A DNA stretch of 64,000 nt, taken from Bacteroidales bacterium. Its GTDB lineage: Bacteria; Bacteroidota; Bacteroidia; Bacteroidales; TTA-H9. Below, piece after piece: positions 1 through 8,683 of the stretch. The stretch is taken from the NCBI GenBank assembly GCA_028689615.1, contig JAQVCV010000016.1, positions 1 through 64,000 on the forward strand, given 5' to 3'. Each line of letters starts with the position of its first letter. Within the stretch, counting starts at the first letter, position 1. The position numbers were made by a program, and so were the translations under genes. The notes under the pieces are model-generated. The model ran no database searches, was not told where the DNA came from, and saw only the letters and a list, made by a program, of their open reading frames with translations.

Positions 1-587
1 GTTAGTCAGTGTATTCAGTGTTCTAAACATCATGCGTCAGCCCCCAGGATTTCATAGAATCAGTCAATTAGTCAAAGTTAAAGTAAAAGTAAAAAATCAA
101 AGTCCAAGTCTTTTCTAAACCAACCTTAACTTTGACCTTGACGGCTTGACTCCAAAAAAGAGATCGTCATTCAAGGTTTTTTTCAACGTCGGATCAAATC
201 CGCGAAAATCAGTCCTGAGTGAAACGAAGTCAAGCTAATCTGCGCCCATCCGTGTTCTCCGCGTACTCCGTGGTTAATCAAACCCATTAAAAAAATCTGC
301 GAAAGTCTGCGTTAGTCAGTGTATTCAGTGTTCTAAACATCATGCGTCAGCCCCCAGGATTTCATAGAATCAGTCAATTAGTCAAAGTTAAAGTAAAAGT
401 AAAAAATCAAAGTCCAAGTCTTTTCTAAACCAACCTTGACTTTGCCCTTGACAGCTTGACTCCAAAAAAGAGATCGTCATTCAAGGTTTTTTTCAAAGTC
501 GGATCAAATCCGCGAAAATCAGTCCTGAGTGAAACGAAGTCAAGCTAATCCGCGCCCATCCGTGTTCTCCGCGTAATCTGTGGTTAA
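1..587. repeat. 310-bp imperfect tandem direct repeat, non-coding
   Basis: The sequence at 1-310 is repeated at 311-587 with only a few substitutions until the second copy diverges at its 3' end. Each copy contains stretches of the CCGCG/ATCTGCG/TCCGTG type, which read like decayed short interspersed repeats, and the motif TGAGTGAAACGAAGT. No convincing reading frame is present on either strand. The first copy may extend beyond the left edge. Confidence 0.9.
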
Positions 588-751
588 TTGGCATTGCCGT
601 TGGCGTTGGCGTTGGCTTTTCCGGCATTGTTCCAGAGGTTAGCTGTTAGCTATTGGCTTTTAGCTTGGACAAAAGCCAAAAGCCCGCGGCCTCCCGAGTA
701 GCGATGGGGAGCCGGCAGTCCGCAGCTTCCGGGGCCAACAGGTCCGCAATG
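588..751. repeat. Short low-complexity repeats (GGCGTT and GGCTTTTAGC units)
   Basis: The stretch holds three GTTGGC units near 598-617, then AGCTATTGGCTTTTAGC and AAAAGCCAAAAGCC, which can pair with each other. Similar GGCTTTTAGC/GGCTTTTGGC runs occur at 13854-13892, and a GCCAAC/GCCAAA hexamer array at 53153-53254. No gene is seen here. Confidence 0.6.
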
Positions 752-3004
752 TTATTCAATCCACCGGCCATAGGATGCGGGGAACCGCACCGAATAGGTG
801 AATCTGATTTTTTGGGTTTCACCACCATCAAGAGCGAAGTTCCATTTCAGGTGGCCGGTTGTCTCATCAAAAACAGCTTTGCCGCGGTCGGTGAGTTCAA
901 TTTTTATTTCGCGGTTAAGGCTCACCGGCATACGATCTTCCAGCATAACAGGCGCTTGTTGCCGGCTGTTGTTGCGGATCTCAATTTCTATTGTACGGCT
1001 TACCCTACGGTTTCCTCCAACCAGTTCATCGGTGCTCAATTCGTTGACTACCGAACGTTGGCTGGCAATCCAACTCGCCGCGCCAAGGGCTACAAAAGCG
1101 GTATCGGTGAGTTGGGTGGCATCAATTGCCGATTTGCCAACATAGGTGTTGCCAACATAAAGGGAAGCCTCGCCTGAAGCCAGCAGCAGTTCTTCCCAGC
1201 GGGGTATGGCTGCTTCGATGAATGCCCGGTTGTCGAGAAGTGGAACGGTTTGGAATGTGGTGCTTACTGCCAGAGTTTCTTCGCCCAGTTCGAAGCGGTA
1301 GAATGCTCCATCTGAAGGAAGCGTAAGTTCGTCATCTATTTCGTATTGCTTTGTAGGTGGCGGCGGCCTGTGTGTAGATTCAGGGATAAACCGCTGCCCG
1401 ATGATCTCTCGTGAGCCTGATCGTTCGCTGGTGATAGAAGGGGAGTTGCTTCCAGATGCTACTCCGCCTACTGCAGCTGCTACAGCATGGGCGTCTCTTT
1501 TTGGCATCTTGTCAATGGTTTCCGAAGTCGCATGGTTTTGTACATGTTCTGTGTCTTCTTCTATTACAAGATCCGACATCTCGGTCACAACCTGAATGCC
1601 ATCTATGTATTCAACAGAAGCGTTGTTGCGGCTTCCTCTTACCGAGCCCTGCCTGCCATCGCGGCTGTTGACCGGGCTGGTTGCCGATTCCTCCCGGTAA
1701 CCGGCACTGGCTGACTCCATGGTGATGGTAGCTCCGGTAGTGGTTTCATCTTTTGCAATAAGGGGAATTTTATAATCGAAAACTTCAACTGCCTCTAATA
1801 TTGTGGCACTGGCTTTAAGTTGGAGGTTGCAAAATTCTATTATTCCTGCTTGTCGAATTTCCTGCTCTTTGGTCAACCTTTCGTAACCCACAAAGGATGT
1901 ATTCAGGCTGTAGGTTCCCGGAACCACGTTGTTTATGGTGTAATTGCCATCTATATCGGTTGTGGCACCTCCAGTGGTGTAACCATCCGCCTCCATAGTC
2001 ACGTTGGCGAAGGGGATGGGCTCTTTTGTCTCTTTATCAACCACAGTGCCTTTGAGGGTTGCCTTTTCGCCGTTGTAGCTGCTCCACCAGTAGGGAGGGG
2101 TGCTGCTTTTGGTGCTGGAGAAAGCCTGTCCTGGCCTGGTGTCGTCTTCAAGACCAATGAATTGAGGTCTTAACTCGGGTTTGATACCGCTCAGGCGGGG
2201 GTTGGTGGTAACAAATTTCATCCCAACTTTTTCCCAGGTTTCGGTTGTTTTGTTGAAGGCCATGGCACCTCGCGTCAGTTGGAGCTGGGTGCCCGACTCG
2301 TTTAGCCGGAGTTCGTAAACAGGCTTCCATCCGGCCTGTTCTGTGAAATAGCTGATGACGAGGGAGCCAGAACACGCTTTGGGGCAGTCAACCAGCACTT
2401 CGGCCTGGTTGATTCTGGTTGGGTCGGTGTCGGGTGCTTCGGCCATACTGTCGAGCAGGGCAGTCAGCCGGTCGTCGGCTTTTCGCATAGCAGCCAGCTG
2501 TTTGGTTCTTTTTAACAGCAGTTCTGTTAATCGGTTTCTGTAAAAATCGACCGAAGCTTTCATCTCGGCCGGGGTCAGGTTTCGTTTGTCGCCTCCATGT
2601 TTTTGGTTTTTTTCCAGAAGCACAAGTTCTTTACCAATCACCCAAATCTGGTCTGCGAGTTCCCGCTTTTTCCAGTTCAGATAAGAAATTGAATCGTTGA
2701 ACTGTTTCTCAGACAGGTATGAATTGGTGTGCTTAAATTTTTGTCTGAAATTTACGGCTAGAATCGTAACTCCCTGGTTCATTTTTACCTGGATGGTAGA
2801 AGGGTCGATACCTTCGGCCAGTCCGCTGATAACAAGCTGATGTTGCCCTGGCGAAAGGGTGTAGGTAGTCTGCCGCGTAACCTGGGCACCTTGTGGGAAA
2901 AGGGTTATGGATGAAGTGCCTGCCAAGAGGTTTAGGGTATCGGAGGCTGCTGTCAACGCTGCTACAGGCATAAGCGCCAACAGCAAAATCATGAGCTTTT
3001 TCAT
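752..3004 (-). CDS. DUF4139 (MuiA-like) secreted protein with carboxypeptidase-regulatory/plug-like insert
   Basis: A 750-aa protein with an N-terminal signal peptide (about residues 1-20). Residues ~30-120 resemble the DUF4140 N-terminal domain of the mucoidy-inhibitor-A-like family, residues ~100-190 form a charged, probably coiled-coil segment, and DUF4139 starts near 205 and resumes from ~555 to the end. Between these halves, residues ~315-530 hold an extra block: a carboxypeptidase-D regulatory-like beta-sandwich (GTVVDKETKEPIPFANVTM at ~319) followed by segments resembling TonB-receptor plug motifs (SVRGSR..YIDG at ~454-469 and MPKRDAHAVAAAVGGV at ~500-515). The family function is unknown; the protein is predicted to be exported. 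It lies 11 bp downstream of a paralogue without the insert and is probably co-transcribed with it. Confidence 0.85.
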   Translation of the reverse strand: MKKLMILLLALMPVAALTAASDTLNLLAGTSSITLFPQGAQVTRQTTYTLSPGQHQLVISGLAEGIDPSTIQVKMNQGVTILAVNFRQKFKHTNSYLSEKQFNDSISYLNWKKRELADQIWVIGKELVLLEKNQKHGGDKRNLTPAEMKASVDFYRNRLTELLLKRTKQLAAMRKADDRLTALLDSMAEAPDTDPTRINQAEVLVDCPKACSGSLVISYFTEQAGWKPVYELRLNESGTQLQLTRGAMAFNKTTETWEKVGMKFVTTNPRLSGIKPELRPQFIGLEDDTRPGQAFSSTKSSTPPYWWSSYNGEKATLKGTVVDKETKEPIPFANVTMEADGYTTGGATTDIDGNYTINNVVPGTYSLNTSFVGYERLTKEQEIRQAGIIEFCNLQLKASATILEAVEVFDYKIPLIAKDETTTGATITMESASAGYREESATSPVNSRDGRQGSVRGSRNNASVEYIDGIQVVTEMSDLVIEEDTEHVQNHATSETIDKMPKRDAHAVAAAVGGVASGSNSPSITSERSGSREIIGQRFIPESTHRPPPPTKQYEIDDELTLPSDGAFYRFELGEETLAVSTTFQTVPLLDNRAFIEAAIPRWEELLLASGEASLYVGNTYVGKSAIDATQLTDTAFVALGAASWIASQRSVVNELSTDELVGGNRRVSRTIEIEIRNNSRQQAPVMLEDRMPVSLNREIKIELTDRGKAVFDETTGHLKWNFALDGGETQKIRFTYSVRFPASYGRWIE

Positions 3005-3015
3005 GGCTGTAGGTT

Positions 3016-4629
3016 TTAGTTGATGAATTTGCCTAACGATTTGGGGAATTTCACTTCGTACCTGAATGTAATGGTGCGCGATTGAGCGGGTGGCAGGTTC
3101 ATGATCCAGGTAAGTTTCCCTGTTTCCTGATCTACAAGGGCACCGTTGCTTTCGGTAAGCTCAACCCTGATGTCGTCAACCTGTGAAACCGGGAATTGAT
3201 CTTCGACGCGAACGGTAACCGGCTCCGATTTGGTGTTGCGAACCGTGATTTCAAAAGCTCGCATGCTTTTGCGCGATGATCCGATCGATTGGTCGGAGGT
3301 GAACTCTTTCAGCAGTTTTCTATCAACCAGTATGAAGGGGTCGCGCCCCAGGCTCAACTCCAGCGTGTCGGCAGTTTGGGTGGCATCAAGATGCGACTGA
3401 CCCAGGTAAGTTCCCTCGAAGAAGAGGCTCATTTCGCCACTTAGCAGGTCATACGATTCCCAGCCGGGGATTCGGGCCACCACGAAGGCAGAGGCCTCTT
3501 TGGCTGGCACCGATTGAAACTCAAATTGCCCGGGCATAAGGGTTTCGCCCAACGATACATAATACGAACGCCCGTCGGAGCGGATGGTATAGGGTGTGGC
3601 TACCGCGAAATCGCGTTGAAGCCGGTCGGGGAAAGAGGCAGCAGGGTGTTGGGTGGTCGAAGGGGTTTGACGGGTGGTGGTTGCTGTTGCTGTCGAGTTA
3701 TGACGGGTGGTTTTGTGATCGCCTTCATTCACCACGATGCGTTGCCTGGCGGCTGGCTTCACAAACGAGTAGCTGTTGAGATAATGAACGCCCAGGTTAG
3801 GCTTTGCCCCCCATAATTTGGGATTGGCCGATGAGAGGGTTATTTTAATCTTGTTCCAGTCTTCGCCTGTGTTTTGCCAAACTTCAGCTTTCCTTACCAG
3901 CTTAACGGGTTGGCGCGTATCGTCAACTCTCAGATCGTAGAGGGGAGTCCATTGAGCCCCATCGGTGAAATAGCTCAGGGTGATGGTGCCTTCGCCGGCC
4001 TCGTGAGCCCTGATTACCACTTCTACTTCAGTGGTGGGATCGGCCGGGTCGGGCGATCGCAATTGGGTCAGTTGACCGGCAATCAACTTCCGGCGGTCTG
4101 AAAGTTTTTCGATTTTCTGATCGGTTTCCCTCCGCTGCGATTTCAGGTCGGTGAGGCGGTTTCTGAAGAAGTCGGCCATTTGCTGCAATTGGGTCATGCT
4201 CACGCCGTTCTGATCGGTGCCAATCGCCTGGTTGGCCATCAGCATCGTCTCTTCTTTGTCGTAAACATTGTGCATGGCCTTCAGTTCTTCCAACTGGCCA
4301 TCGAGGCGTGCGAGCTGATCGTTTAGTTTTTTTACTTCGGCATCGGGCAATTGTGCCTCAAGGTGGTTGAGGGTTGTATTCACGCTAATAACTTCATAAG
4401 TCCCTTCGCTTTTTACCTGAACGCTGCCGTGGTCGATAAGCGACGACAATCCTGCGAACTTCAGACGGGTGTCGCCCGATGTCCAGGTTATTGCACCGCT
4501 TCTCACTACTCTGGCTCCCGAAGGATAAACGGTTGCTTCCTTCACCCAACTTTCTGTTTTTTTTACGTTAATCTGTCCCCAAAGCAACAGGGGTAAAACG
4601 GTGACGATAAGGGTTGCGATTTTTTTCAT
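3016..4629 (-). CDS. DUF4139 (MuiA-like) secreted protein, short paralogue
   Basis: A 537-aa protein with a signal peptide (about 18 residues, ending LLLWGQ). DUF4140-like residues ~30-120, a coiled-coil segment (~85-190) and DUF4139 (~200-537) occur in the usual family order. It shares with its downstream neighbour the conserved patterns YFTDGAQWTPLYDLR (YFTEQAGWKPVYELR in the other) and a matching C-terminus ending in R.EVKFP-type residues. It lacks the plug-like insert; the corresponding position (~295-345) holds only a low-complexity Thr-rich linker. Function is not known. It is first in a two-gene minus-strand unit with a -7-like box about 25 bp upstream of the start. Confidence 0.85.
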   Translation of the reverse strand: MKKIATLIVTVLPLLLWGQINVKKTESWVKEATVYPSGARVVRSGAITWTSGDTRLKFAGLSSLIDHGSVQVKSEGTYEVISVNTTLNHLEAQLPDAEVKKLNDQLARLDGQLEELKAMHNVYDKEETMLMANQAIGTDQNGVSMTQLQQMADFFRNRLTDLKSQRRETDQKIEKLSDRRKLIAGQLTQLRSPDPADPTTEVEVVIRAHEAGEGTITLSYFTDGAQWTPLYDLRVDDTRQPVKLVRKAEVWQNTGEDWNKIKITLSSANPKLWGAKPNLGVHYLNSYSFVKPAARQRIVVNEGDHKTTRHNSTATATTTRQTPSTTQHPAASFPDRLQRDFAVATPYTIRSDGRSYYVSLGETLMPGQFEFQSVPAKEASAFVVARIPGWESYDLLSGEMSLFFEGTYLGQSHLDATQTADTLELSLGRDPFILVDRKLLKEFTSDQSIGSSRKSMRAFEITVRNTKSEPVTVRVEDQFPVSQVDDIRVELTESNGALVDQETGKLTWIMNLPPAQSRTITFRYEVKFPKSLGKFIN

Positions 4630-4653
4630 GACTCAGATGGTTTTTGGATGATA

Positions 4654-4661
4654 CAAAAGTA
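4654..4661 (-). promoter_or_regulatory. Candidate Bacteroidota -7 box (TACTTTTG) for the DUF4139 pair
   Basis: On the minus strand the sequence reads TACTTTTG, which fits TAnnTTTG, 25 bp before the ATG at 4629. No good TTTG at the -33 position is visible. A second copy of the same octamer lies at 4691-4698. Confidence 0.4.
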
Positions 4662-4967
4662 AACTATTAATGAAGACGTGATAAAAGTGCCAAAAGTAAA
4701 CCGCTGTGCCTTGTGGGATCGATTGTATTCATAACTTCAGCAAAATAAGGCTGTTGATGGGTTGAGTTAAGGATGGGGTGCCTGGGCAGTAAAAAACGGT
4801 TGAGATAACCACGATTCTTGATGCCGTTTGTTTCCAAAACTGCGGCAAGCCAGTGGCCAGTGCCTCGTGTTTTTTCAAAAAAACAGGCCAGCCACAGATT
4901 GCTCCGCGCCGGCCTGCACCCATCACAACAACGCCATGAATTGAAATGGGTTGTATTGTGCTGTAGG
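4662..4967. other. Intergenic region without a recognised gene
   Basis: About 300 bp between the 3' end of the beta-helix gene and the DUF4139 promoter region. Short reading frames here have no recognisable content, and no strong hairpin followed by a T-run was seen. Confidence 0.5.
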
Positions 4968-7190
4968 TCAGAAGTTCACGCTGGTTACTTTGCCTGTAAC
5001 CGTGAAGGTTTTCTTGTGGGTTCCGCCCGAGTAGGTACCACCGGTATAGAGCCCGTCGGTGTTGGTGCCTCCCGAATACGATCCGCCTGTGTAAATAGAA
5101 TAAGAACCTCCCGAAACCAGATCATCAGATGAGAACACGATGGAGGAATAGGCACGCTTAGGCTGAAAAGTCAGCACGTCGTTGCCCGAAGCATCCTGGA
5201 TATGGAACAGCGTGGTGGCCGACAACTGCTGGTTGGTGGTGATTTTGAGGCTGTATTGCTGCGAAGTGGTGCTGGGAGCCTGCAGCATCATCGAACCGGG
5301 TCCGCTGATTACCATGAAGCCGCCGTTCACATTGCAACTGCCGTTGTAGTCCATTCCCACTTCGGGTGCCGAGGGTGGACCATGCACCACCACGGTACCG
5401 CCGGTCATCAGGATGTCGCCGTTGCTGTCGAGACCATCGCCGCCGGTGGTGTTCACCGCCAGGTAACCGCCCGTAACCTTAAACAGGCTGCCATCGTTTG
5501 TTTCGCCGCCATTGCCAAAGGTGGCATTGATGCAATCGTCGGTCGAGGTTATGTGCACATCGCCCTCGTTCAGCGTGATAAAGGGGGCTTCGATCCCTTC
5601 AACAGAGTTGTTGATGTTGATCACTCCGCCGTTGATGGTAACCGCGGTTTCGGACTTGATGCCGTCGTCGGCCGAACTGATGGTGATGGTTCCGTTTTCG
5701 ATGGTAGCATCGCCATCGCTTTTCACTGCTTTGGCTTCGGCATAGCTGGCATTGTTGCCCGACCCCGATATGTAAATCGTTGAACCAGTGGTTGTGATCT
5801 GAATCACTGGCGATGTGGTGGCAGTGCCAACCAGCAGTTCGCTATCGCACGAAAATCCTTTGCCTGCCGATCCCGAGCTGGAGGTTATCACGCTTCCGCC
5901 AAGAATCTGAATGTCAACATCGGCACTCAAACAGGTTGACACGTAGGCGTCTTTGGTTCCGGTGCTGTTGGTGTAGGTCGATCCGTTGCTGGTTGAAGTT
6001 ACCTGGATGGAGCCTGAGGTCATGATGATGCTTCCGTCGGCCGAGATCCCTTTGCCAGCCAATCCCGAGGTGGTGATGGTGATGCTCGCGCCGTTGATCA
6101 CCACGTTGGCATCGCATTTAATGGCGGTGCAATACGATGGGTCGTAGCCCGATCCCGAAGCTTCGAGCACGGCGTCGCCGGAGTTCACCAAGTTGATGGT
6201 TCCGCCATTTAAGGCCACTTCCATATCGCTTTTCAGCCCCTTGGATTGGTTGCCGGTAACGGTCACGCTTACTATTCCACCACTGATGGTCAGGGTGCTG
6301 TCGCATTTGATCCCTTTCACATCGTCGGCGGTGTTGAGGGTAGTCACGGTTCCGCCGCTGATGAGCACGGTTCCGGCGTCGCCGTCGATGCCGTCGCCTG
6401 TCGAGGTCACGTTAACCACCCCTCCCGAAATCAAAACGCCGTCGTTGGCGTGTATTCCGTCTTTTTTGGCACTGGCAATGGTGATGGTGCCATTGGTTAT
6501 TTTCAGATGGTCGTTGGTTCCAAGTCCTTGTTTGCCAGCGCCCACGCCGTGTATGGTTACGGCTCCGGTTCCGGTGAACACCAGATCGCCTTCGGCAAAC
6601 AGGGCAGCTCCCTGATCTTCGTTGTTGGGAGCGGTGGCATAAGTAGCGCCATCGGTAAGGTGGTTTTGTTTTCCGGGGGCTAGTTCCACGGTGGTGGTTT
6701 GGTTCGACTGGATGTTGATGGCGGGGCCATCGTTGTTGGTGATGGTTACGCCGTTGAGCAGCAGGTGGTAATCTTCGTTGCTGTAAATTTTGAACATCCC
6801 GTTGGTGGTGGTTCCCTGCAATTGGTATGTGATGCTTTGCAGCGACGAGGTGCTGGTTACGGTCACGTCGGCGCCGTCAACAGCCACGTCAACTCCTTCA
6901 AAGGCAAGGGGATTGACCACAGCTGCCGCGGTTCCGTTGTAGGTGATTGTCACCACATCGGAGTCGGGACCGAAGGTTATGCTGTCGAGCTCGGCAGTGG
7001 GATAGGCAGCCAGGGTGTTGCCAATGCGGAAGTTGGCCACGGTTTGGTTGTCGGTGAAATAGATGCTGTCGGTGGCCGATACCAGTGCTCCCAGGGTGGT
7101 TTTATCGCTGCGGTGGATGTACATCCTTTCTTGTGCTGCCAGGGTTGTGCACACCGCGATCAGGGTGAGAAGTGTTGCAATCTTTTTCAT
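4968..7190 (-). CDS. Cthe_2159-type beta-helix carbohydrate-binding protein
   Basis: A 740-aa secreted protein. The ATG at 7190 is chosen because it begins a clear signal peptide (MKKIATLLTLIAVCTTLAAQ) and overlaps the upstream stop as ATGA; an in-frame upstream extension to 7400 would overlap the preceding gene in another frame and has no signal peptide. Residues ~20-70 form a short N-terminal module similar to that of the upstream protein. The rest is built of repeated turns such as ITITSSGLAGKGISADGSI and DGDAGTVLISGGTV, the pattern of Cthe_2159-family right-handed beta-helices, some of which bind acidic polysaccharides. The C-terminus has repeated YTGGxYSGGT motifs. No T9SS sorting domain is evident. 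A surface glycan-binding role is inferred. Confidence 0.8.
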   Translation of the reverse strand: MKKIATLLTLIAVCTTLAAQERMYIHRSDKTTLGALVSATDSIYFTDNQTVANFRIGNTLAAYPTAELDSITFGPDSDVVTITYNGTAAAVVNPLAFEGVDVAVDGADVTVTSTSSLQSITYQLQGTTTNGMFKIYSNEDYHLLLNGVTITNNDGPAINIQSNQTTTVELAPGKQNHLTDGATYATAPNNEDQGAALFAEGDLVFTGTGAVTIHGVGAGKQGLGTNDHLKITNGTITIASAKKDGIHANDGVLISGGVVNVTSTGDGIDGDAGTVLISGGTVTTLNTADDVKGIKCDSTLTISGGIVSVTVTGNQSKGLKSDMEVALNGGTINLVNSGDAVLEASGSGYDPSYCTAIKCDANVVINGASITITTSGLAGKGISADGSIIMTSGSIQVTSTSNGSTYTNSTGTKDAYVSTCLSADVDIQILGGSVITSSSGSAGKGFSCDSELLVGTATTSPVIQITTTGSTIYISGSGNNASYAEAKAVKSDGDATIENGTITISSADDGIKSETAVTINGGVININNSVEGIEAPFITLNEGDVHITSTDDCINATFGNGGETNDGSLFKVTGGYLAVNTTGGDGLDSNGDILMTGGTVVVHGPPSAPEVGMDYNGSCNVNGGFMVISGPGSMMLQAPSTTSQQYSLKITTNQQLSATTLFHIQDASGNDVLTFQPKRAYSSIVFSSDDLVSGGSYSIYTGGSYSGGTNTDGLYTGGTYSGGTHKKTFTVTGKVTSVNF

Positions 7191-7672
7191 TGCCTGATGA
7201 GTTTTAAGGTGAATTCTCCAACCTGAACCAGGTAGAAGCCAGGGTTGAGGTTGCACAGCGACAGGGTGGTTTTTCCTTCGGGTACTTGTTGGTTCATAAC
7301 CAGTTGCCCGTTGTAATGGTAGATTCTCAGCAGTTGTGAGGATCCTGTTTCGTTGTTCACTACCACGTGGTCCTTCGCGGGGTTGGGGTAGATGGTGCAA
7401 GCCTGTGTGTTGGCTTCAAGGGGCTCATCGGCCGTAACATTGGCTGTGAAATAGAGTTTCCGGATGTCGGAAAGGGCATACACATCGGTGGTTCCCGTTG
7501 CAAAGTTCACATTCAGGTCGGTTGTGGCAAAGGTAAGTGTTGCCACCGACGACAGGGGTTCTGTCACCACCGAACCATCGGTTTTCTGAATGTAAAGGTT
7601 TTGAGCTTTAGAGCTTTGGGCAACCATTCCGATGAAGAGGCCTGCCATCAGAACAGTGTTTAACAAACGCAT
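7187..7672 (-). CDS. Small secreted protein with T9SS type A sorting domain
   Basis: A 161-aa protein with a signal peptide (~1-23, ending SSKAQ). Residues ~24-75 (LYIQKTDGSVVTEPLSSVA .. ALSDIRKLYF) form a short beta-rich module also found at the N-terminus of the next gene. Residues ~88-161 are a typical T9SS C-terminal sorting domain: CTIYPNPAKDHVVV, LRIYHYNGQLV, LNPGFYLVQVG, ending KLIRQ. Its stop overlaps the next start by 4 bp (ATGA), so the two are translationally coupled. It is nearly all signal and sorting domain and may act as a small surface subunit for the beta-helix protein; that role is inference. Confidence 0.8.
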   Translation of the reverse strand: MRLLNTVLMAGLFIGMVAQSSKAQNLYIQKTDGSVVTEPLSSVATLTFATTDLNVNFATGTTDVYALSDIRKLYFTANVTADEPLEANTQACTIYPNPAKDHVVVNNETGSSQLLRIYHYNGQLVMNQQVPEGKTTLSLCNLNPGFYLVQVGEFTLKLIRQ

Positions 7673-7726
7673 GGTTTAATGAAGTTTGGCTGCCCCTCGT
7701 GGGGGCTGTGAATGATTGAATGAACT

Positions 7727-8593
7727 TCAATCTCCTTCGGCCAGCTTCATCAGGTAGGTGCCATAACCGCTTTTGAGCAGGGGTTGTGCCAGTTCGCGCA
7801 ATTGCGTCTTGTCGATAAACCCGTGTCGGAAAGCCACTTCCTCGATGCATCCAATCATCAAACCCTGGCGGTTTTGAATCACCTCAACGAACTGCGACGC
7901 TTGTATCAACGAACCAAAAGTACCGGTATCAAGCCAGGCGGTTCCACGGCTCAGTACCCCCACTTTTAGTCTTCCCCGTTCCAGATACCAACGGTTCACG
8001 TCGGTGATTTCATATTCACCACGGGCGCTTGGCTGGAGGTTTCGTGCCACCTCTATCACGGAGTTGTCGTAGAAGTAAAGGCCCGGTACAGCGTAATTTG
8101 AACGGGGTTTGGCGGGTTTTTCTTCGATGGTGATGGCGTTCATATCAGCATCAAATTCCACCACACCGTAGCGTTCGGGATCGCCCACGTGGTAGGCAAA
8201 AACAACGCCGCCGTCCGGATCGTTACATTCAAGCAACAGCTCCTGAAGCCCACGGCCGTAGAAGATGTTGTCGCCCAGCACCAGCGCCACTTTATCATCT
8301 CCAATAAAATCGGCGCCGATCACAAAGGCTTGAGCCAGCCCGTTGGGGATGGCCTGTTCGGCATAGCTGAACCGGCATCCCAGCGACGAACCGTCTCCAA
8401 GCAATGTACGAAAGTTGGGCAGGTCGCGTGGGGTGCTGATGATTAAAATTTCGCGAATATCGGCCATCATCAGCACCGACAGCGGGTAGTAAATCATCGG
8501 TTTGTCGTAAATGGGCATCATTTGTTTGCTCATTGCCAGGGTCAAAGGGTGCAAACGGGTGCCGGAGCCTCCGGCCAGAATTATTCCTTTCAT
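7727..8593 (-). CDS. rmlA: Glucose-1-phosphate thymidylyltransferase
   Basis: A 288-aa protein of normal length for RmlA/RfbA. It makes dTDP-glucose from dTTP and glucose-1-phosphate, the first step to dTDP-rhamnose and related sugars. The nucleotidyltransferase signature [11 protein letters not shown] is at residues 8-18, the metal-binding LGDNIFYG at ~107-114 and the EKPAKP sugar-binding segment at ~158-163. No rmlB, rmlC or rmlD is nearby. A TACATTTG -7-like box (minus strand, 8627-8620) lies 27 bp upstream of the start, suggesting a separate transcript. Confidence 0.95.
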   Translation of the reverse strand: MKGIILAGGSGTRLHPLTLAMSKQMMPIYDKPMIYYPLSVLMMADIREILIISTPRDLPNFRTLLGDGSSLGCRFSYAEQAIPNGLAQAFVIGADFIGDDKVALVLGDNIFYGRGLQELLLECNDPDGGVVFAYHVGDPERYGVVEFDADMNAITIEEKPAKPRSNYAVPGLYFYDNSVIEVARNLQPSARGEYEITDVNRWYLERGRLKVGVLSRGTAWLDTGTFGSLIQASQFVEVIQNRQGLMIGCIEEVAFRHGFIDKTQLRELAQPLLKSGYGTYLMKLAEGD

Positions 8594-8619
8594 GGTGAAA
8601 ATATTTTTTAATCAATTTC

Positions 8620-8627
8620 AAATGTAC
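8620..8627 (-). promoter_or_regulatory. Candidate -7 box for rmlA
   Basis: TACATTTG on the minus strand matches TAnnTTTG, 27 bp before the rmlA ATG. The -33 region has no clear TTTG. Confidence 0.4.
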
Positions 8628-8683
8628 ATAAAAACATGTTCGATCACCACCAACGTCGATTCGTTTGTTCACGGTGGTTCATG

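Noticed and set aside
7691..7706. Hairpin GCCCC-TCGTG-GGGGC between rmlA and the small T9SS gene
   Set aside because: The stem is only 5 bp and no T-run follows on either strand, so a terminator call is not supported.
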